NCBI RefSeq assembly: GCF_010183535.1
Contig: NC_071333.1
Location: 17,358,587-17,422,586 of the forward strand
Source: Caenorhabditis remanei
Lineage: Eukaryota > Nematoda > Chromadorea > Rhabditida > Rhabditidae
DNA: 64,000 bases
Direction: 5' to 3'
The position numbers were made by a program, and so were the translations under genes. Shown here in pieces: positions 22,301 through 35,500 of the stretch. The notes under the pieces were generated by a model. It made no database searches, was not told the origin of the DNA, and saw only the letters and a list, made by a program, of their open reading frames with translations. Numbering within the stretch: the stretch's first letter is position 1; each line of letters opens with the position of its first letter.

Positions 22301-23369
22301 CCTGCTGCTGTCTTTTTTCCTGTTATACTGATGCCTTTTTTCTAATTGCTTTCTTTTCATCTTTTTTGCCACTTTCAGTTGCACTTACACTTCTGGTGTG
22401 AGAAATTGAAAAAAACTCCTTTCTTTAAGAAAATCACGTAACATTCTTATCATAATATTTTGAATTGTCCATTACTGTTTTTGTTAAACATGGACATTTG
22501 AACTTTACCCATTAGAAATATTTGTTATATGCAGAATCATGATCAAATTGTTCAACTCAAAAAATTGAATACGAGAAAACAAAACAACTTTCATAACCGG
22601 TTCACACACTTTACTATTTCCATGTCTCCGCTATCTCGGAACTTTTTTATTTTGCCTACTAATTTTTCTCCCCACAATTTTCCGTACAATTTTTCACCTG
22701 CCAAGACAAAGAAAAAAACGTTCACCTTATCCTTCCCAACAACTAATAAGGCCATTCGTCGCTTTCCCATATCCTTTTCTCTATGACTACCACCATTTCC
22801 CGAGTGCTATTTGGGGTCTTTCCACTGACATAAAAGACAAAACATGTCATAATGGATGATTACCCTTCTTCAGAAGAAAAGGGTTCTTGTCTTGTTGTGC
22901 GCTATTTTTTTCGTCTGTTTACTTACTTACACGCCTTTTGTGCCTGTTTTCAAGATTGAAGGAAAACTGAAAAGGAAGAAGCGAAAAGGCTATCGAGACT
23001 ACATTTCCCGCTTTTTCGTTGAAGTTGGGAAAAAATAAGAAAAAAGAACTTACGGTATGTCTTCTTAACACATTTTCTCACGCCTAATCTTCTTAGTGAA
23101 CCTTCTTTCCTGGAGCTCCGAGAAGGAAAAAAGGTTATTGCTATTTTCTCTTTCAAATTCCTGTGTTGAATTCAGTTCTTGAATATTTCATATATACGTA
23201 AAAGATAAGAAAATCTGAATGATTTCGCAATATTCTGAAACCAAATTTTCAAATAAATTGATGTTGGGATAACAGTTATAAACCATGACTCAACCGCAAG
23301 GTTATTTTTCGATTCTTCGGTATTTTTTCATACTTGCTTCAATGCATAATAACCCGAAAAATAAAACTG

Positions 23370-23900
23370 CTCTTGATAATGATAGTGTTGAAATTTTGAA
23401 ACTTGAGATATGAGTTACTGGACAACAATAAGTTTTTGCAATTTTTTAGAACTACATCAAAACAATTTGTGAATTTTTTATTTTCTGAGAATTAGACACT
23501 CATCCCTTCATGTATATTGAGATACCCCATAGTCATTATTGAAAACTTCACAGTCTGCAGCCGGAGGGTGTAAATGGTGCATCTAATTTGTTTGAAATGA
23601 TCTCGAAGTGGAAAACATGATTTGCAGTTCTTTTTAGATTTGCAAAACTCAAAAATACGAATATTGATTTTTTTCAACTACGAAACCATTCCGCAAATCT
23701 TCAATGAATTAGACGCGAGAATTTATAATAACACGAAAAATCTATGTGCTGTTGATAATAATAGTGTTGAAATTTCCAAACTTGAGATATGCAATACTTG
23801 ACATTAGCGAATGTTTGTTATTCTAAACGAATTTTGCTCGTTATTTTTTGAGAATTAGACACACATCCCTACAGTGATACTCCATAGTCATTGCCAGTTA
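23370..23900. repeat. diverged tandem duplication
   Basis: Two blocks about 370 bp apart (from about 23373 and about 23750) share GATAATNATAGTGTTGAAATTT, AACTTGAGATATG, GAGAATTAGACACNCATCCCT and CCATAGTCATT in the same order. No coding potential was seen. Confidence 0.6.
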
Positions 23901-24052
23901 CAAAATCATTCCACCAACTTGTTTCCCCAGTACTATATTTCCAATTTCCGTCAATCTCCCCTTGTCTTGACCTTCTATCTTCTCTTCACCCCCTGTTCTC
24001 TCTGCCTCTAGTTGTCACTACATAACCAACCACCGCCGCGCTCTCTTTCGCA

Positions 24053-24172
24053 GCACGGATGGCCGAGTGGTCTAAGGCGCCAGACTCAAGCGTAATGCTT
24101 GCCTCAAGTACGAGGTCAACTGGGTGTTCTGGTACTCGTATGGGTGCGTGGGTTCGAATCCCACTTCGTGCA
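24053..24172 (+). tRNA. tRNA-Leu(CAA) with intron
   Basis: The acceptor stem GCACGGA (24053-24059) pairs with TTCGTGC (24165-24171), followed by discriminator A. The A-box-like D arm (TGGCCGAGTGG) and the T arm GTGGGTTCGAATCCCAC are intact. The anticodon stem CCAGA (24080-24084) pairs with TCTGG (24128-24132), and the anticodon CAA is at 24087-24089. A 36-base intron (24091-24126) starts one base 3' of the anticodon, as in eukaryotic pre-tRNAs, and a long variable arm fits Leu. A T-run about eight bases downstream can terminate RNA polymerase III. Plus strand, between dyn-1 and lron-3. Confidence 0.95.
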
Positions 24173-24649
24173 GATATTTTTTGAATTTTTGAAAAAGATT
24201 TTAGTTTTTGTTTAACTAGTTGTCTCATTTTTCATTTATGATGGCTCAGTTCTTTGATTCTTTGTTATTTGTACTCCTAATCGAGTTAGTACCTATCTCC
24301 CAAAATTTTTAGCCGCAATTGTTAGCCGCTTACCGCAAAACGCACAAAAACATGCAATCCATCAATCAGTCAATCAATTTCATTAGTCTTTTTACATTAG
24401 GTCCCTTTCTCTTTCTCATCTCTCTTCTTTTTCTAAAATGCCCTCCCGTCATTCATTTCTTATTCAATCCTTACGCTTCATTAACCCAAATGAGCCATGA
24501 CCACTTTTCGTTCGCAACTGTCTTTCTAATTCATAAATATTCAGTTTGTTATGCTTCGTTTGGTTGGATAGAGAGATGAATACTGATGTTTTCAGATTTT
24601 TGTGTGTGTAGACGGTCGTTTGGTGTTTCCCGGTGATTAATTCTGGAAA
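24173..24649. other. spacer between tRNA-Leu and the lron-3 start
   Basis: T-rich promoter-like sequence. It ends in an acceptor (GATGTTTTCAG, near 24595) about 55 bases before the proposed lron-3 ATG at 24650, suggesting a trans-splice site or a short upstream untranslated exon. Confidence 0.5.
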
Positions 24650-27600
24650 ATGAAGGTGAGTGAATAGATATTCTTTACAAAACACATTAAATGAATGAAT
24701 GTATTTTCAAAACGCAAAGCACCTAGAAAAAATTCGGACTAAAAAGAAGAGAAAATAGAATCCAAGTTCTGAATATGCAAAGCAGGTTAAATCAACTCAC
24801 ATGGGACCCTGCAACTACTCTTATCTCTCTCATCACCCACATTTTCACTCGGTTTCTCCCAGCTGACAAATAAAACATGAGGCTTTGCCGAAATGTGTCT
24901 GACAAGAATCTTCCATCCTTTCTCCCTTTCTTCTTCTTCCGTCCATTCTTCCACTTGGTCCTTTCGTATTCTTATTCTCATCATTTATCTTCATTTGCCG
25001 CTCTTCTCATCGCCCCGCTTCTGCTTTTAAGTTTTTATTGCGGAAAACCGATATCCAACCAATTTGTATGCGTTTCATGGTTTTTTTTAGTCTTGAGATT
25101 CCTGGATATTCTTTTTTTGAAAAACTTTGAATAGTAGTAGTTGAGTAGGTATTTTGTTTGTTTTTGTTATATTTTGAATCTTATTTGAAGCTGATGGCGT
25201 CTTCTCAGTTTATGAAAATAAGAAAACATAAACTTGTCAAAAATCGGGCCGGCCCGGCTTCAAATGTCGGTGGATAGAATTTCGATAGAATTTCAAATTT
25301 TTAGTCGAAAACTAGTGTTTTTTCAAAAACGAATTCAACGAATTTCTACTAAAATAAGAATTCCAAAAAAAATTCAAAACATGTTTCAGAACGGGCCGAG
25401 CTGCCCAGGCCGGGTTGTGAGAAGTCTGGAGAATACTATAGATTTCCATTAAAGCTTACCTATAACCGCTGTAAAAGAAGTACCGACAACCATCGAGAAA
25501 AAGGAAAGACAGAGGCTTCCACATCGTCGGTCACCAATTACAACCCGCCGCCATCAAAAATTTATAAACTGACCCAATGAATTTTAATCATTCATCATCC
25601 ATATGATCTCCTCCTGAAAACCTCATCATCTATTCACACCGACTATTATTGACTCTACGATGACGGACGAAAAGATAGATACAACGTTGTTGTGTCCCAT
25701 TTTCCTTCGTTTTCACTCACTCTCTCTCTCTTTCTTCTCACTTTTACTCTCCCGCCCCGATATACATTTCTTGTCGTGAATTTTGAATTCAGCTCCCGCT
25801 GGTCCGTCCGTATTGAATTTCCTCCCATTTTCTCTTCTTCCTCTCTCCCTCTGCCTCTCTACAATCCCGTGATATTCGTTTTCGAAAAGTTCTGAATAAA
25901 AATGAGCGGGAACAAGAGGAACAAGCATCCTTCTTTATATTCCAACATTTTCTGGTCCCTGGATGCATTTTTGTGTGTTTTCTACAACTTCTATCACCCC
26001 CGCCGTCAGATACCTCATCCATTTATCATCTCATCCTTCGTCTTATTTCGAGCATACTTTTTTTTGACAACGAAGAACATAGTGGCTGTTTCTTTTCTTC
26101 AGCTGCCCGCGGCTACCCCTCTTACAAGTTTTTTTGTCTTTTTGCGCCATGTTACAACTCATAAATCATTCATCACGCTTTCTTCTCGTTTTTCGCTTTT
26201 TCTTCATAAATATGCAATTGTTTGTGCGTATTTAGCAGGGATAGGTTTTCCAAAATCTGTACTTTTAATAGATCTCAGTTTTCTTGATTGTTACCAAAAA
26301 CAGTCATACTTAGACTTGTCAAAAATCGGGCCGGTCTAGTCGGGACGGATTCAACAATGGGTACTCATATTTTAACAAAGTTCTTTGAAAATGTTCGAAA
26401 TTTGAGTAAAAGTGCTTAAATTACCATGCACATTCACTTTCTGATTAAATTTTAAATTGTTAGTTGAAAGCTAGAAAAAACAAAACATTTCAAAAAAATT
26501 CAAATTTTGGTTCAAGACGGGCCGGACCGGCTGCGCCAAAAATAATTTCGATTTCGGCCTGACATTTTTGGCCTGGTCATATCATACTTTCTATCTCTCT
26601 TTATCTCTCTCCTTGCCCTCATTTCTTGACTTTTTTCTTCCATCGTATCTCAATAGAAAAATTAGATTCAAAAACCAAGTACGTGCTTGTTTTTCTTCTT
26701 GTCATTCTCCTTCTCCTCAAAGAATATTTATGGTAGTCAAGCAGAAAAATGTCGCGTAAAACCCATATTTCAATGTAGTGCTCTGTCCAGAAGCAGTTGG
26801 AGGAAGTGTCTGGAGTAATTATTTTGAAATTGCTTGTTTTCCTGGAACTCTATCCTCCGTCGCTGACCCTTGGCTTTTTTCAATTGTTTGTGCTAGACAA
26901 GTTGACTTTATAGTCTCAATGATGGAAGCGAGTTTTTTCTTCTTTATTGAAGTATACATGTGTAAACCAAGCTAAAAAATTTCAAAAGTTTTGAAATTTT
27001 GAACGAAAATTTGAATTTTTTGAATTTTTTTCCGAAAACGTCAAATTTTTGACTGTACTTCAGAAGTCAATCAAAATCTAGTTATGTATCGAAAATTTAA
27101 TTCTTTAATGTTAAAATTTCAAAAAATTCAAAAATTTGGTACCTTTTCTTGAAGCCGGGCCTTGAAAGTTTTCTACCAAAAATTTGCAAATGTTCCTAGA
27201 ATTATTTTTTCACTTACTAATATTCCTAACCTAGTTGAATACATAGTTGGTCAACGCCAGACAAAGTCCATTCGCTCATTTCATTAGCTGTCTTCTTGTC
27301 TCTCAACTCACTCCATACATAACATTCCTTCCTCTCTTGTTTTTTTTATTTTCTTTCTCCACTCATTTTCACTGCTTTTAGTAGGCTATTATAGGTCACT
27401 GAGCAGCTTTTGAAAACGGGTGTTTATGCTCAGCGGGTGGAGGGGATGGAGGAAGAGAGGGAACCTCGTCACACATACATACATGCTCACACTCTTTTCT
27501 TCTTCTGCTTTTCCTTTTCTCTACAATTCGGATGACCCGCCCTACTCCTACTCTCCCTTCTACACCACAACCCATTTCAAATTATTTAACGGACCCTTTT

Positions 27601-30600
27601 AGGGTGAATTAATCAAGAATGTGGTTGGTTTTCGGTGAATCGGTGAAGTTTGGTTGGATGTCCTTGACCGTCAATTTGATTGTTGTCTCCTCTAAAAAGA
27701 TAAGGCAAAAATGCTACTTTAGGATTATTCAGTGGAATTTCAAAAAACTTTAATTTAATGTGAAGTAAAAAAAAATGCAGTATAAGAAAAAAAAATCAAT
27801 TTGACATCCGAAAGAACAATCAAGTTCTTGTTCTCTTATTGAGATTAGATTGAGCTGCTACTGCCTCTCCCTCTTTTCATCCACTATTCATCTCCCTTGG
27901 GTATTTCCACTGCCGCCTAATAAATATTGACTCGAGCCATTCCATTTCATTCGGTTCTGTTTTCCTTTTCGCTTCTTTTTTTTGCAAGTTTGTACTTCAG
28001 TGAGGTAATGTATTTCAGAGTTACAATATTCCTCGACGAAGTGGGCTGATTTCCATCACCTACCTGTTGATCAGCTCAACAGCGTGGGTGGTGCAAGCTG
28101 GGAACCGACAGGAATATCAGTATAGAGATGTAAGTTTTAAAAAAATTGATTGAATTCTGAAGAATAGTCAAAAATTCGACATTTTTGTAAAACATTTCAA
28201 GTTTTCGTTCAAAATTTAATTTAAATAAAAATTGAATTTCAAATCCCAGACCGGCGGGCCGGGTTCTGTGCCGGGCCGAGAAAAATTCCAATTTTGGCTC
28301 GGCCCGTAAAAAGTTTGCTATCACTGTTAAATTTTCTATGTTCCTCGCAATACTGATAATTGAATCTGAAAAAGTTATGTTTCAAACTTTGAAAATTTCA
28401 TGACATATGGTGAACTCATCTCCACTCAATTATAGGATGCCATTGAGAACAAACTAATTTGTGCCAGCAAATTAGCCGACTACGCAGCTTGTCAATGTGA
28501 TCCATCCGCCGGCGAGTACTCGTGCATCAATGCTCAATTTGTGGATGCAAACGTGTTTTTGGACATTGCCACTAATTATAAGTAAGGTTTCCTTTTGTTA
28601 TAACATTTTGCAACAAAAAATATTGCAGATACATCAAAAGCGTAACATTCCATGGCAACAATTTCCAAGATCTCACATCCACTCCGTTATTCGGAGCAGA
28701 TTCACAGAATAGTCTTATCAAGCTGAACCTCTCCGCTAATTACATTGGTAAGCGGATGCCGTTCGGTCAAAACAAGGGATTGCTTCGCAAAACCTCTTTC
28801 CTCTACTCCAGACCATTAATTATTTCCTTTAAAACCTTAGAGGGATTGAGTTGCCCTTCTCCCTCTCCTCTCATTATGGTTGTTTACTTGCTTTGGGGAG
28901 ACTAGTGTAGTCTATTAAGAAATAACAAAATGAGAAAAGGAAGTGAGAAAGAGTTTATTCTTATTTTTATGTCTTGCAGTGAACTTGAATAGTAATGCAC
29001 TGCGAAATATGCCTAATCTGCAAGTACTCGATATTTCAAATAATGAGATTGTGTTTCGACCGAGGGATGTTGATTTCTTGACACATACTCCACATTTAAA
29101 AGAGGTAAGCAACCTGAATGGTTTCTCCGGATTCCAGTTTTAAAATACACGTTTACAGCTCTATATGCGGCGTGCCTTCACTGTCACTATCAATAGAACT
29201 CAACAATTTGAGCTTATGCTGGAAATGTTCCGACAAGCAAAACTTGAATATCTTCAGGTATGAAAATTCAAACTTGTCACGGGCCGGGTCGGACCGAAAT
29301 CTAAATTTTCTCGGCCCGGCCCGGGGTTTGAAATTCCAAAATTTTTTCAACTGTATTCTGAACGAAATTTGTTCTGAAAATGTCTAGTTTTTGACTATAC
29401 TCCAGAATAATTCAATCAATCCCTAGCCAAGTTATTTTTCTGAATGAGGATGCTGACATGTTTTTCATGTTATCCGTTGTGTTTTCTGTGTTTTAAACTT
29501 GGAACAATAATTTATTGTTCGAAATAGAGTTTAAATTCGTCATTTCATTCATAAAGCGGCGATTATTTCTGGTCGGAATCCTGATCGGATAATACAAAGC
29601 GAGCGTGGGTGTACGGTCAAAACTGGGTCCCATTTTTTATGATTTGTACGGTTTTTGGAAAATTGTACATGATGTTCAAATAAGTCAAAGATTGATGTGA
29701 CAGTCCCCCACTACACAAGGTTCTTAGTATTTCGCAAATTTTTCCTTCTTTTCAAAGAAGCAAAATAGAATGTTGCATCTGACATTCCAACTTCCGATTA
29801 AACATGAGAACTAGAAGGCACAGAGTAGCGTTTTATCACATCGGAAGTGAGGAGAAAAACTCTGGTCTTTTTCTCGGATTATGATGTGATTCCCTCATTC
29901 AAAAAAAAACCCTCTCGTGCCTCTTGCAAGGTCTTATGATTGCACACCACTGACAGTGTGCTAGAATATGGAATGACATCACTTTTATGTACACGTGGGG
30001 TGAACGGTAGACATAGATGGAACAGATTGATGAGATTGAACCAGCACTCCTAATGATGCAACCGTTTTGGGAACCCGACAAGAAGATAAGATTGGATGGG
30101 TGCAATGTTAGGGTTACGCAAAAAAAAACGTCTGGGATAGGGTGAGAATGACGTTTGACAGATTGTTAGTATTGCATAGTCGATCGAAAGTTCTCAAGTA
30201 GACAGACATATGCTAATATAACAATAATTGTACTCTACATATTTGCCTCTCAATTAGCACCTTATATAAAAAATATATAATAAATTCAATAGTTTTATAC
30301 TTAAAACTGCTGAAAAAAGTGATAAAAACGGAGAATTTTTTCCAGGTCCTCGATCTATCGTACAACTTCATCCACACCGTGCCATTCGAGATTGCCTGCC
30401 CATTTCCAGCACTTCAAACATTGGATCTCCGTCAGAATTTTATGAAAAATTTTATTGTGAACGAGACGTGTATCAAAGATGTCAAAACCATCAATTTAAG
30501 CAGGTTGGTAGTTTTGTTTCTTTATTTCGCTCAAAAGTTCAAATCAGCAGAAAACTTGAAAAACTAGAAAAAAATGGGGAAAGGTTTCGTGTGAAGCTGA

Positions 30601-31749
30601 AGCACTCAACGAAATTGAATTGAGTAATTGAAATTATTTTCTTCTTTTTTTTTGGTTTTGAGGAGAATTTAATTTCGTAAAAGTGTTGTGGAAATGAAAG
30701 AATTATTTTAGTTCTTTGTTTTTGTAATGTCCATTTTTCCAGAAACCAACTACATGTGATTTCCGACGATTTCCGTGCCCTAGCCGACAAGGCGCAACCG
30801 GAAACGTTTTTGCTCCGTAACCTGTTTTACTGCGATTGCAACTCGAAAGAGTTCATCACCTGGATACGCTCCACCAAATCGGTGAGTGATTCTAATTCTG
30901 ATTCTCCACTAGGCTACATTCAACTTTGTGTGGTTTCTTTGATCCCAGTGAACTATGTAACACTTTGTAAACCCTCTGATCGATCATCAAAACGAAAAAA
31001 AAAGTTTGAATCGTACTTTATAATACTTAATTTGTGTCTCCCCCCTTTTTTGCTCTGATCTCCTTTTCGGTTCGTTTGTTTTCACCACGGACAAACATCT
31101 AACTACAACAAGTGTGGAAAGTTTTACAGAGGTGGTAGATCAAATTTGGACAGGAACATGTTTACTTTCCAAAACTTTCCAAACCTTTTATTCACTTTGT
31201 CCCAGCACGTGACAGACACAATGCGGCCCCCGCAGGGGGAATCTAGAGTGGAAGTACATTTATATACATGAACAAAAAACTTGTGTTCATGGTTTACTGT
31301 GTAGGCGTCGCCATATTGGTACGGTTCTTTTGATCCTCTAGACTTGAAAAAAGTTTCGATTTGTATAGAAATTATGTATGTACATAGCTCGACACTTATC
31401 AACACTTCTTAACATGTCTGAAAATGTAAAAGTGGGTTTATGAAATGATTCTTTTTGAATATTGGAGTATCAATCAGACCATATTTACACAGTGCCTTTG
31501 AATGTTTGATTCCGATCATGATACTGATTTAAAAATTTTTAATCTAAAATTTCACAATTTCAGGTGCGGGAGAAGAACAGTCTAGTATGCGAGAGAGCAA
31601 GCCCAAAAATGTACGTGGGGGCACGGATTGCAGAGGTGCCAATCAACAAACTGACCTGCGATGAGCCACTTGTTACAAGTCACTCCTACTCTAATTATGG
31701 CAATTTTACGGCATTATTAATTGCATTCTGTCTTTTCAGTATTTTCTAA
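24650..31749 (+). CDS. lron-3: extracellular leucine-rich-repeat protein, LRON-3 type
   Basis: Proposed exons: 24650-24655, 28019-28129, 28436-28581, 28629-28747, 28980-29104, 29159-29257, 30346-30503, 30743-30881 and 31564-31749, about 362 residues. Order: signal peptide (GLISITYLLISSTAWVVQA); Cys-containing N-cap (LICASKLADYAACQCDPS); LRRs with LxxLxLSxN patterns (LIKLNLSANYI, LQVLDISNNEI, LQVLDLSYNFIHTVPFEI, LQTLDLRQNFMKNF); C-cap (LFYCDCNSKEFITWIRSTKS ... VCERASP ... LTCDEP); and a hydrophobic C-terminus FTALLIAFCLFSIF, typical of a GPI signal or very short membrane anchor. eLRRon proteins sit at cell surfaces or in the apical matrix (family knowledge). The first exon, coding only Met-Lys, is inferred: exon 28019 has no in-frame ATG before a stop, and ATG-AAG|GTGAGT at 24650 fits in phase. 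lron-3 is from memory. Confidence 0.82.
25230..29335. repeat. family of GGGCCGG-rich repeats in lron-3 introns
   Basis: GC-rich motifs stand out from AT-rich intron DNA at 25243-25260, 25390-25416, 26325-26347, 26516-26535, 27152-27163, 28248-28311 and 29278-29328. Two copies start with CTTGTCAAAAATCGGGCCGG, and most are flanked by CAAAAAATTCAAA-type tracts. Pairs about 160-200 bp apart (25243/25400 and 26325/26520) suggest an element with GC-rich ends and an AT-rich centre. All copies fall in introns of the lron-3 model. Confidence 0.65.
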
Positions 31750-32552
31750 GATTTTTGCTATTTCTACTGCTCCTCTTATTTTCTTTCCCCCATTTTTCTC
31801 GTGTTTCAGCGCTACTGACCGGTCTTTCTTTTCCTCTCTTGCTTCTTTTTTTCAAATGCCAAACTAATTTCAAATCGGAAAAAAAATATTTTCATATATC
31901 TTATGCTTCGCAAAATAAATGATAGAAATTCCATAAAGCTGGGTGAACGAGAATTGATGTCTTTGGAGCAAAAATACAGATAGGAAGAAAAAAAGATTTG
32001 AACATACCAGTATGAGATGTTCCCTATGAAAGGGAGAACGAAATGTGAAAGGGAATTCGAAAATGTTTCGGAATACAATTACAGTATCAAATTCTGGGCG
32101 TGGAGGAGAAGACGAAAAACATGTGTAACACAGAAAAATGAGATACACGAAGAGTGTTATTGGGAAAGAAGGGTTTTGATGAGGACTTTCATGAATCTCA
32201 GGGTAGAAAAACAACTTATCACAAATATAGAATGGGAAACTTAATTATTCAAAAGAAATACCTTATTGCTGGGTAGAATTACATTTTTAAAACATTTAAA
32301 AACTAACAAAATCATCAAATGATATATGTAGTAGGTGTGGAGGGGGGAACCGTTTTTGAGTATCAGTTGCTCAGTGAAATCAAATTCCGGTCTAACTGAT
32401 AGAAATTGAACTTTTAAGTGAATTTTGTGACGATCATTATGTGAGAAATGTGAATAGACGACGATCTGATAGAAATCTGTACGGTGAGAAAGGGGGGGGG
32501 GGATCATTGGAAAAATAAATAGGACTGGCCCAAAAATAGGTGCAGAAGGCAG
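31750..32552. other. convergent gap between lron-3 and olrn-1
   Basis: Contains the lron-3 3' untranslated region with AATAAA at 31914-31919 and, to the right, the presumed olrn-1 3' untranslated region. An 11-base G run lies at about 32492-32502. No gene was seen. Confidence 0.6.
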
Positions 32553-35500
32553 TTAGACCCCACGGATTGCTGGGTCGACGAGGGCTTTGACGGCGACACC
32601 GATGTCAGTGAAGACTCGACATTGGCGACGTTTTGCCATATCCTGGAAATAAGTTAATATAAGAATTGATTTTTTTTTCCAAAATTGTTTTTGTTTTTGT
32701 TTAGCTAGTTGGTCCCTTGATCGTGCTCACTAGATAATTTTTTTCTCTCTGCTCAGTTCTAGAGCTTCTTTCTCTCAGGTTGGTCTCCTAAGACTCTCAA
32801 CACGCCACCGCCTATGATGTCATGAGTGTTGTTTTGCCAAAATATAGGATCGCCACCAATACGGGAGCTCTTTTCTTCTTTTCTTCGTTTTTTTTTTGGT
32901 TCTCCCGTCTCATTCTTGTAACCCGATCTTAAAACAAACGCTCCGGATGGTGAGATCGAATTTTAGTTGCGTCCCTCTGTCTCTGGCTCTTGGAAGAGTC
33001 CGCGTCGACTCATGTATTCAACGCATGCAGAGACACGTCATCTTAGGCTAACACGACTTAAAATAGATGTAGCTATTTTCAACGTTTTGTAGGAGGATTA
33101 TCACCCCGACATCATTTAATCCTACTCGGAAATTTGAATCCATTTAGCAGAGACATGAATTCGTAATGTACCTTTAAATAGCAAAATGCGATTTGATAGC
33201 AATCGTTGCGACGACGACGTGCGGCTCTCGCGTGATCTTTTTCATCTTCTGTCATGTCATCAGGACCCTCCAGTATCTGAGATGTGGACGGTACACAGAC
33301 GGTTCCCTCCCAGTTTGTGTGGCCAAGAATGTACGCAATCTGAAATAGGAAATGAAAAACATATAATTCAAAATGTTCTTATGAATGGAAGGTGTGACAC
33401 TAGTGATAAGTGACATCACGATCTGGTTCTGAAGATTTAAGAACATGCTAAAATTTATATGTTAGTTTTAAAGTTTTAATGGTATTTGTGTATTTGTGTG
33501 TTGGTTGATAGCGGCGGCGTGACGGAGAAAAATATTTGTTGCAAATGTCATTTTTGTTTCCTTTCCTTCAAAACGGTCATAAAAAGTGAAAGGAAGAAAC
33601 CGAACAGCTGACATGCGAGCGATTGATTATGGTCGACGCTTTTGATCTTTTAGCAATCAATTCCCAAAAATTACGTCAGAAATACATATTTAGGACATTT
33701 TTACGAGCACCGACCGATAACGGTTCGCTTTATTTTATGGGCATACACACGCGCAAGAAAAAGCACACAACGTAATGTGCATTGTCAGTTTTACTCGACA
33801 ATAGGATTCAACTCTTACCTCGACCATTCCCGAGAGGAATGTTGTTGTTGATGGAATGTAGTAGAAGAATTTTTTATGATGATGGAACCAAGTCCTGAGG
33901 CAATTCATGCGGCTATCCAGTTGGAAGTTTGGAGTAGCAAGCACGTATGAATACGGGGTGCCCTTGCCACTGAAACAGAATGTTGTAACAATTGACTGCA
34001 TCTTATTTTTACTTACTCTAAAGTAGGCGCTGCTAACTCTTGAACCCAACTGTTGTCGTCAGGGGAGCTGGAGCACAACTCAACAGTAGAGCAGTCAATG
34101 TTCACTTTGGTTTCACTAAAGTTGTTAAATAATTGGAATGTCAAATAAGAGTATCAAAACTAACGGTTTTGGCAAGAAAGAGCTTGGAACAATGAAGCTA
34201 GAAGCTCCATCATCTGGGAAGAACTTCTCGAAGTTTTGCTTAGACCGCCGGCGGACAATAGACTTGGAAGCAATAGTTCCATTAACATTTGTTGCTTTCA
34301 TGGTCACTCTTGGAGATGGGATCGCTGGTGTTGCCTGGTACATAACTGCCGATGAATCCGCAATCATTCTTGGATACTTCTTGCGAAGAACTTGAACTTT
34401 GTGAACTACACCAAACACGACTACATTCAACATGAGAAGTGGAATCAGAATGTAGAAAAGTGGGAGTGCTGGGAAGGCGAATGACATCGCAATGAGAACA
34501 GCTGTGTCGATGAGTCCGGTGACAACGGTTTTGGTGGCGTACGACTTGCAGACTTTGATTGTCTGAGCTGCCAAGTTCTTGACGTTTCGTACGGCTCTCC
34601 TTGCACGGATCTGGAGGTACGGTAGTCGATTGTTCTTGGATCTCATTGCTTCCGCTAGACTCTGTCTGCCGAGCATCTCTTCTTCAATGAATTCCAAGGC
34701 ATCAGGAATGGTATGAAGCATTGGTACTTGATGGCTATCCAGAATCTTGTCCAGCAGTTGGCAAGTACGGTTTCGGTCCGGCAAGTCGTCCGGGTGTGCT
34801 TTCTCAGCCCATTCCGTTTTTCCTAGGAAGACAACCACGAGTTTTGGGGATTTGCGAGCGGCGAAGTAAGCGATCTCGAGGAAGCTGGTGGCGTTCACAG
34901 TTGCCGGATCGATGACGAACAAGAACAGTGATGAGCTCTGTAAATCGGATTTTGAGATTTTGGAATTCTGTTATGATAGTGTAAGACATAACAACATGTG
35001 TAGACACACTGACCTCTTTGGCAATTGACTCTTCATAAATCATGTTTTCACTCCAGAAGCTTCTTTGTGGGTCATAATAAGTGATCCCTCTTTTCTTGAG
35101 AAATGGAATCACCGATTGCCGTCTCCACACAGTAGTTCCACATGATCCGCCAAGGAAAACATCATAGGTTTCCCTCGAGCTGGTTGGTGTTTCTTCTTTT
35201 GGGCCAGTTGTTGGTTTTGGTGGTTTGCACACACAGTTACCGGCTACTTTACACTCTTCTCCATTCTTACAGCATAGCGGTGGGACCTTGGATAGTTTTT
35301 TGCTCTCGATCGGCGACTTGGGACTTTTAATTCCACTTTTCTCCGTTGTTTCTTCACTGAAATCAAGAACAATAGAAATTAGTTAAGAGGGGCGATGGTC
35401 TCCATCTTCTTTCAGTTTTCACTCTAACCTGACACTAATTTCTCTTGGCGCAGAACATCTAGTCATAGTTCTCGGTTTCTCAAATAAGGCACTTTCAGTT

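Larger units (their letters stand above)
16411..24052. other. long upstream region of dyn-1, no protein gene supported
   Basis: No open frame here has both family similarity and good splice sites. Notable contents: a GC-richer promoter-like block at 18000-18300 beside a polypurine tract (17880-18140), an inverted-repeat element at about 19050-19310, and a diverged tandem duplication at 23370-23900. T-runs and A-runs are frequent, as in worm promoters. Confidence 0.55.

Noticed and set aside
28141..28324. Minus-strand frame over the GGCCGG repeat
   Set aside because: Lies in lron-3 intron DNA and overlaps a dispersed repeat; no splice sites support it.
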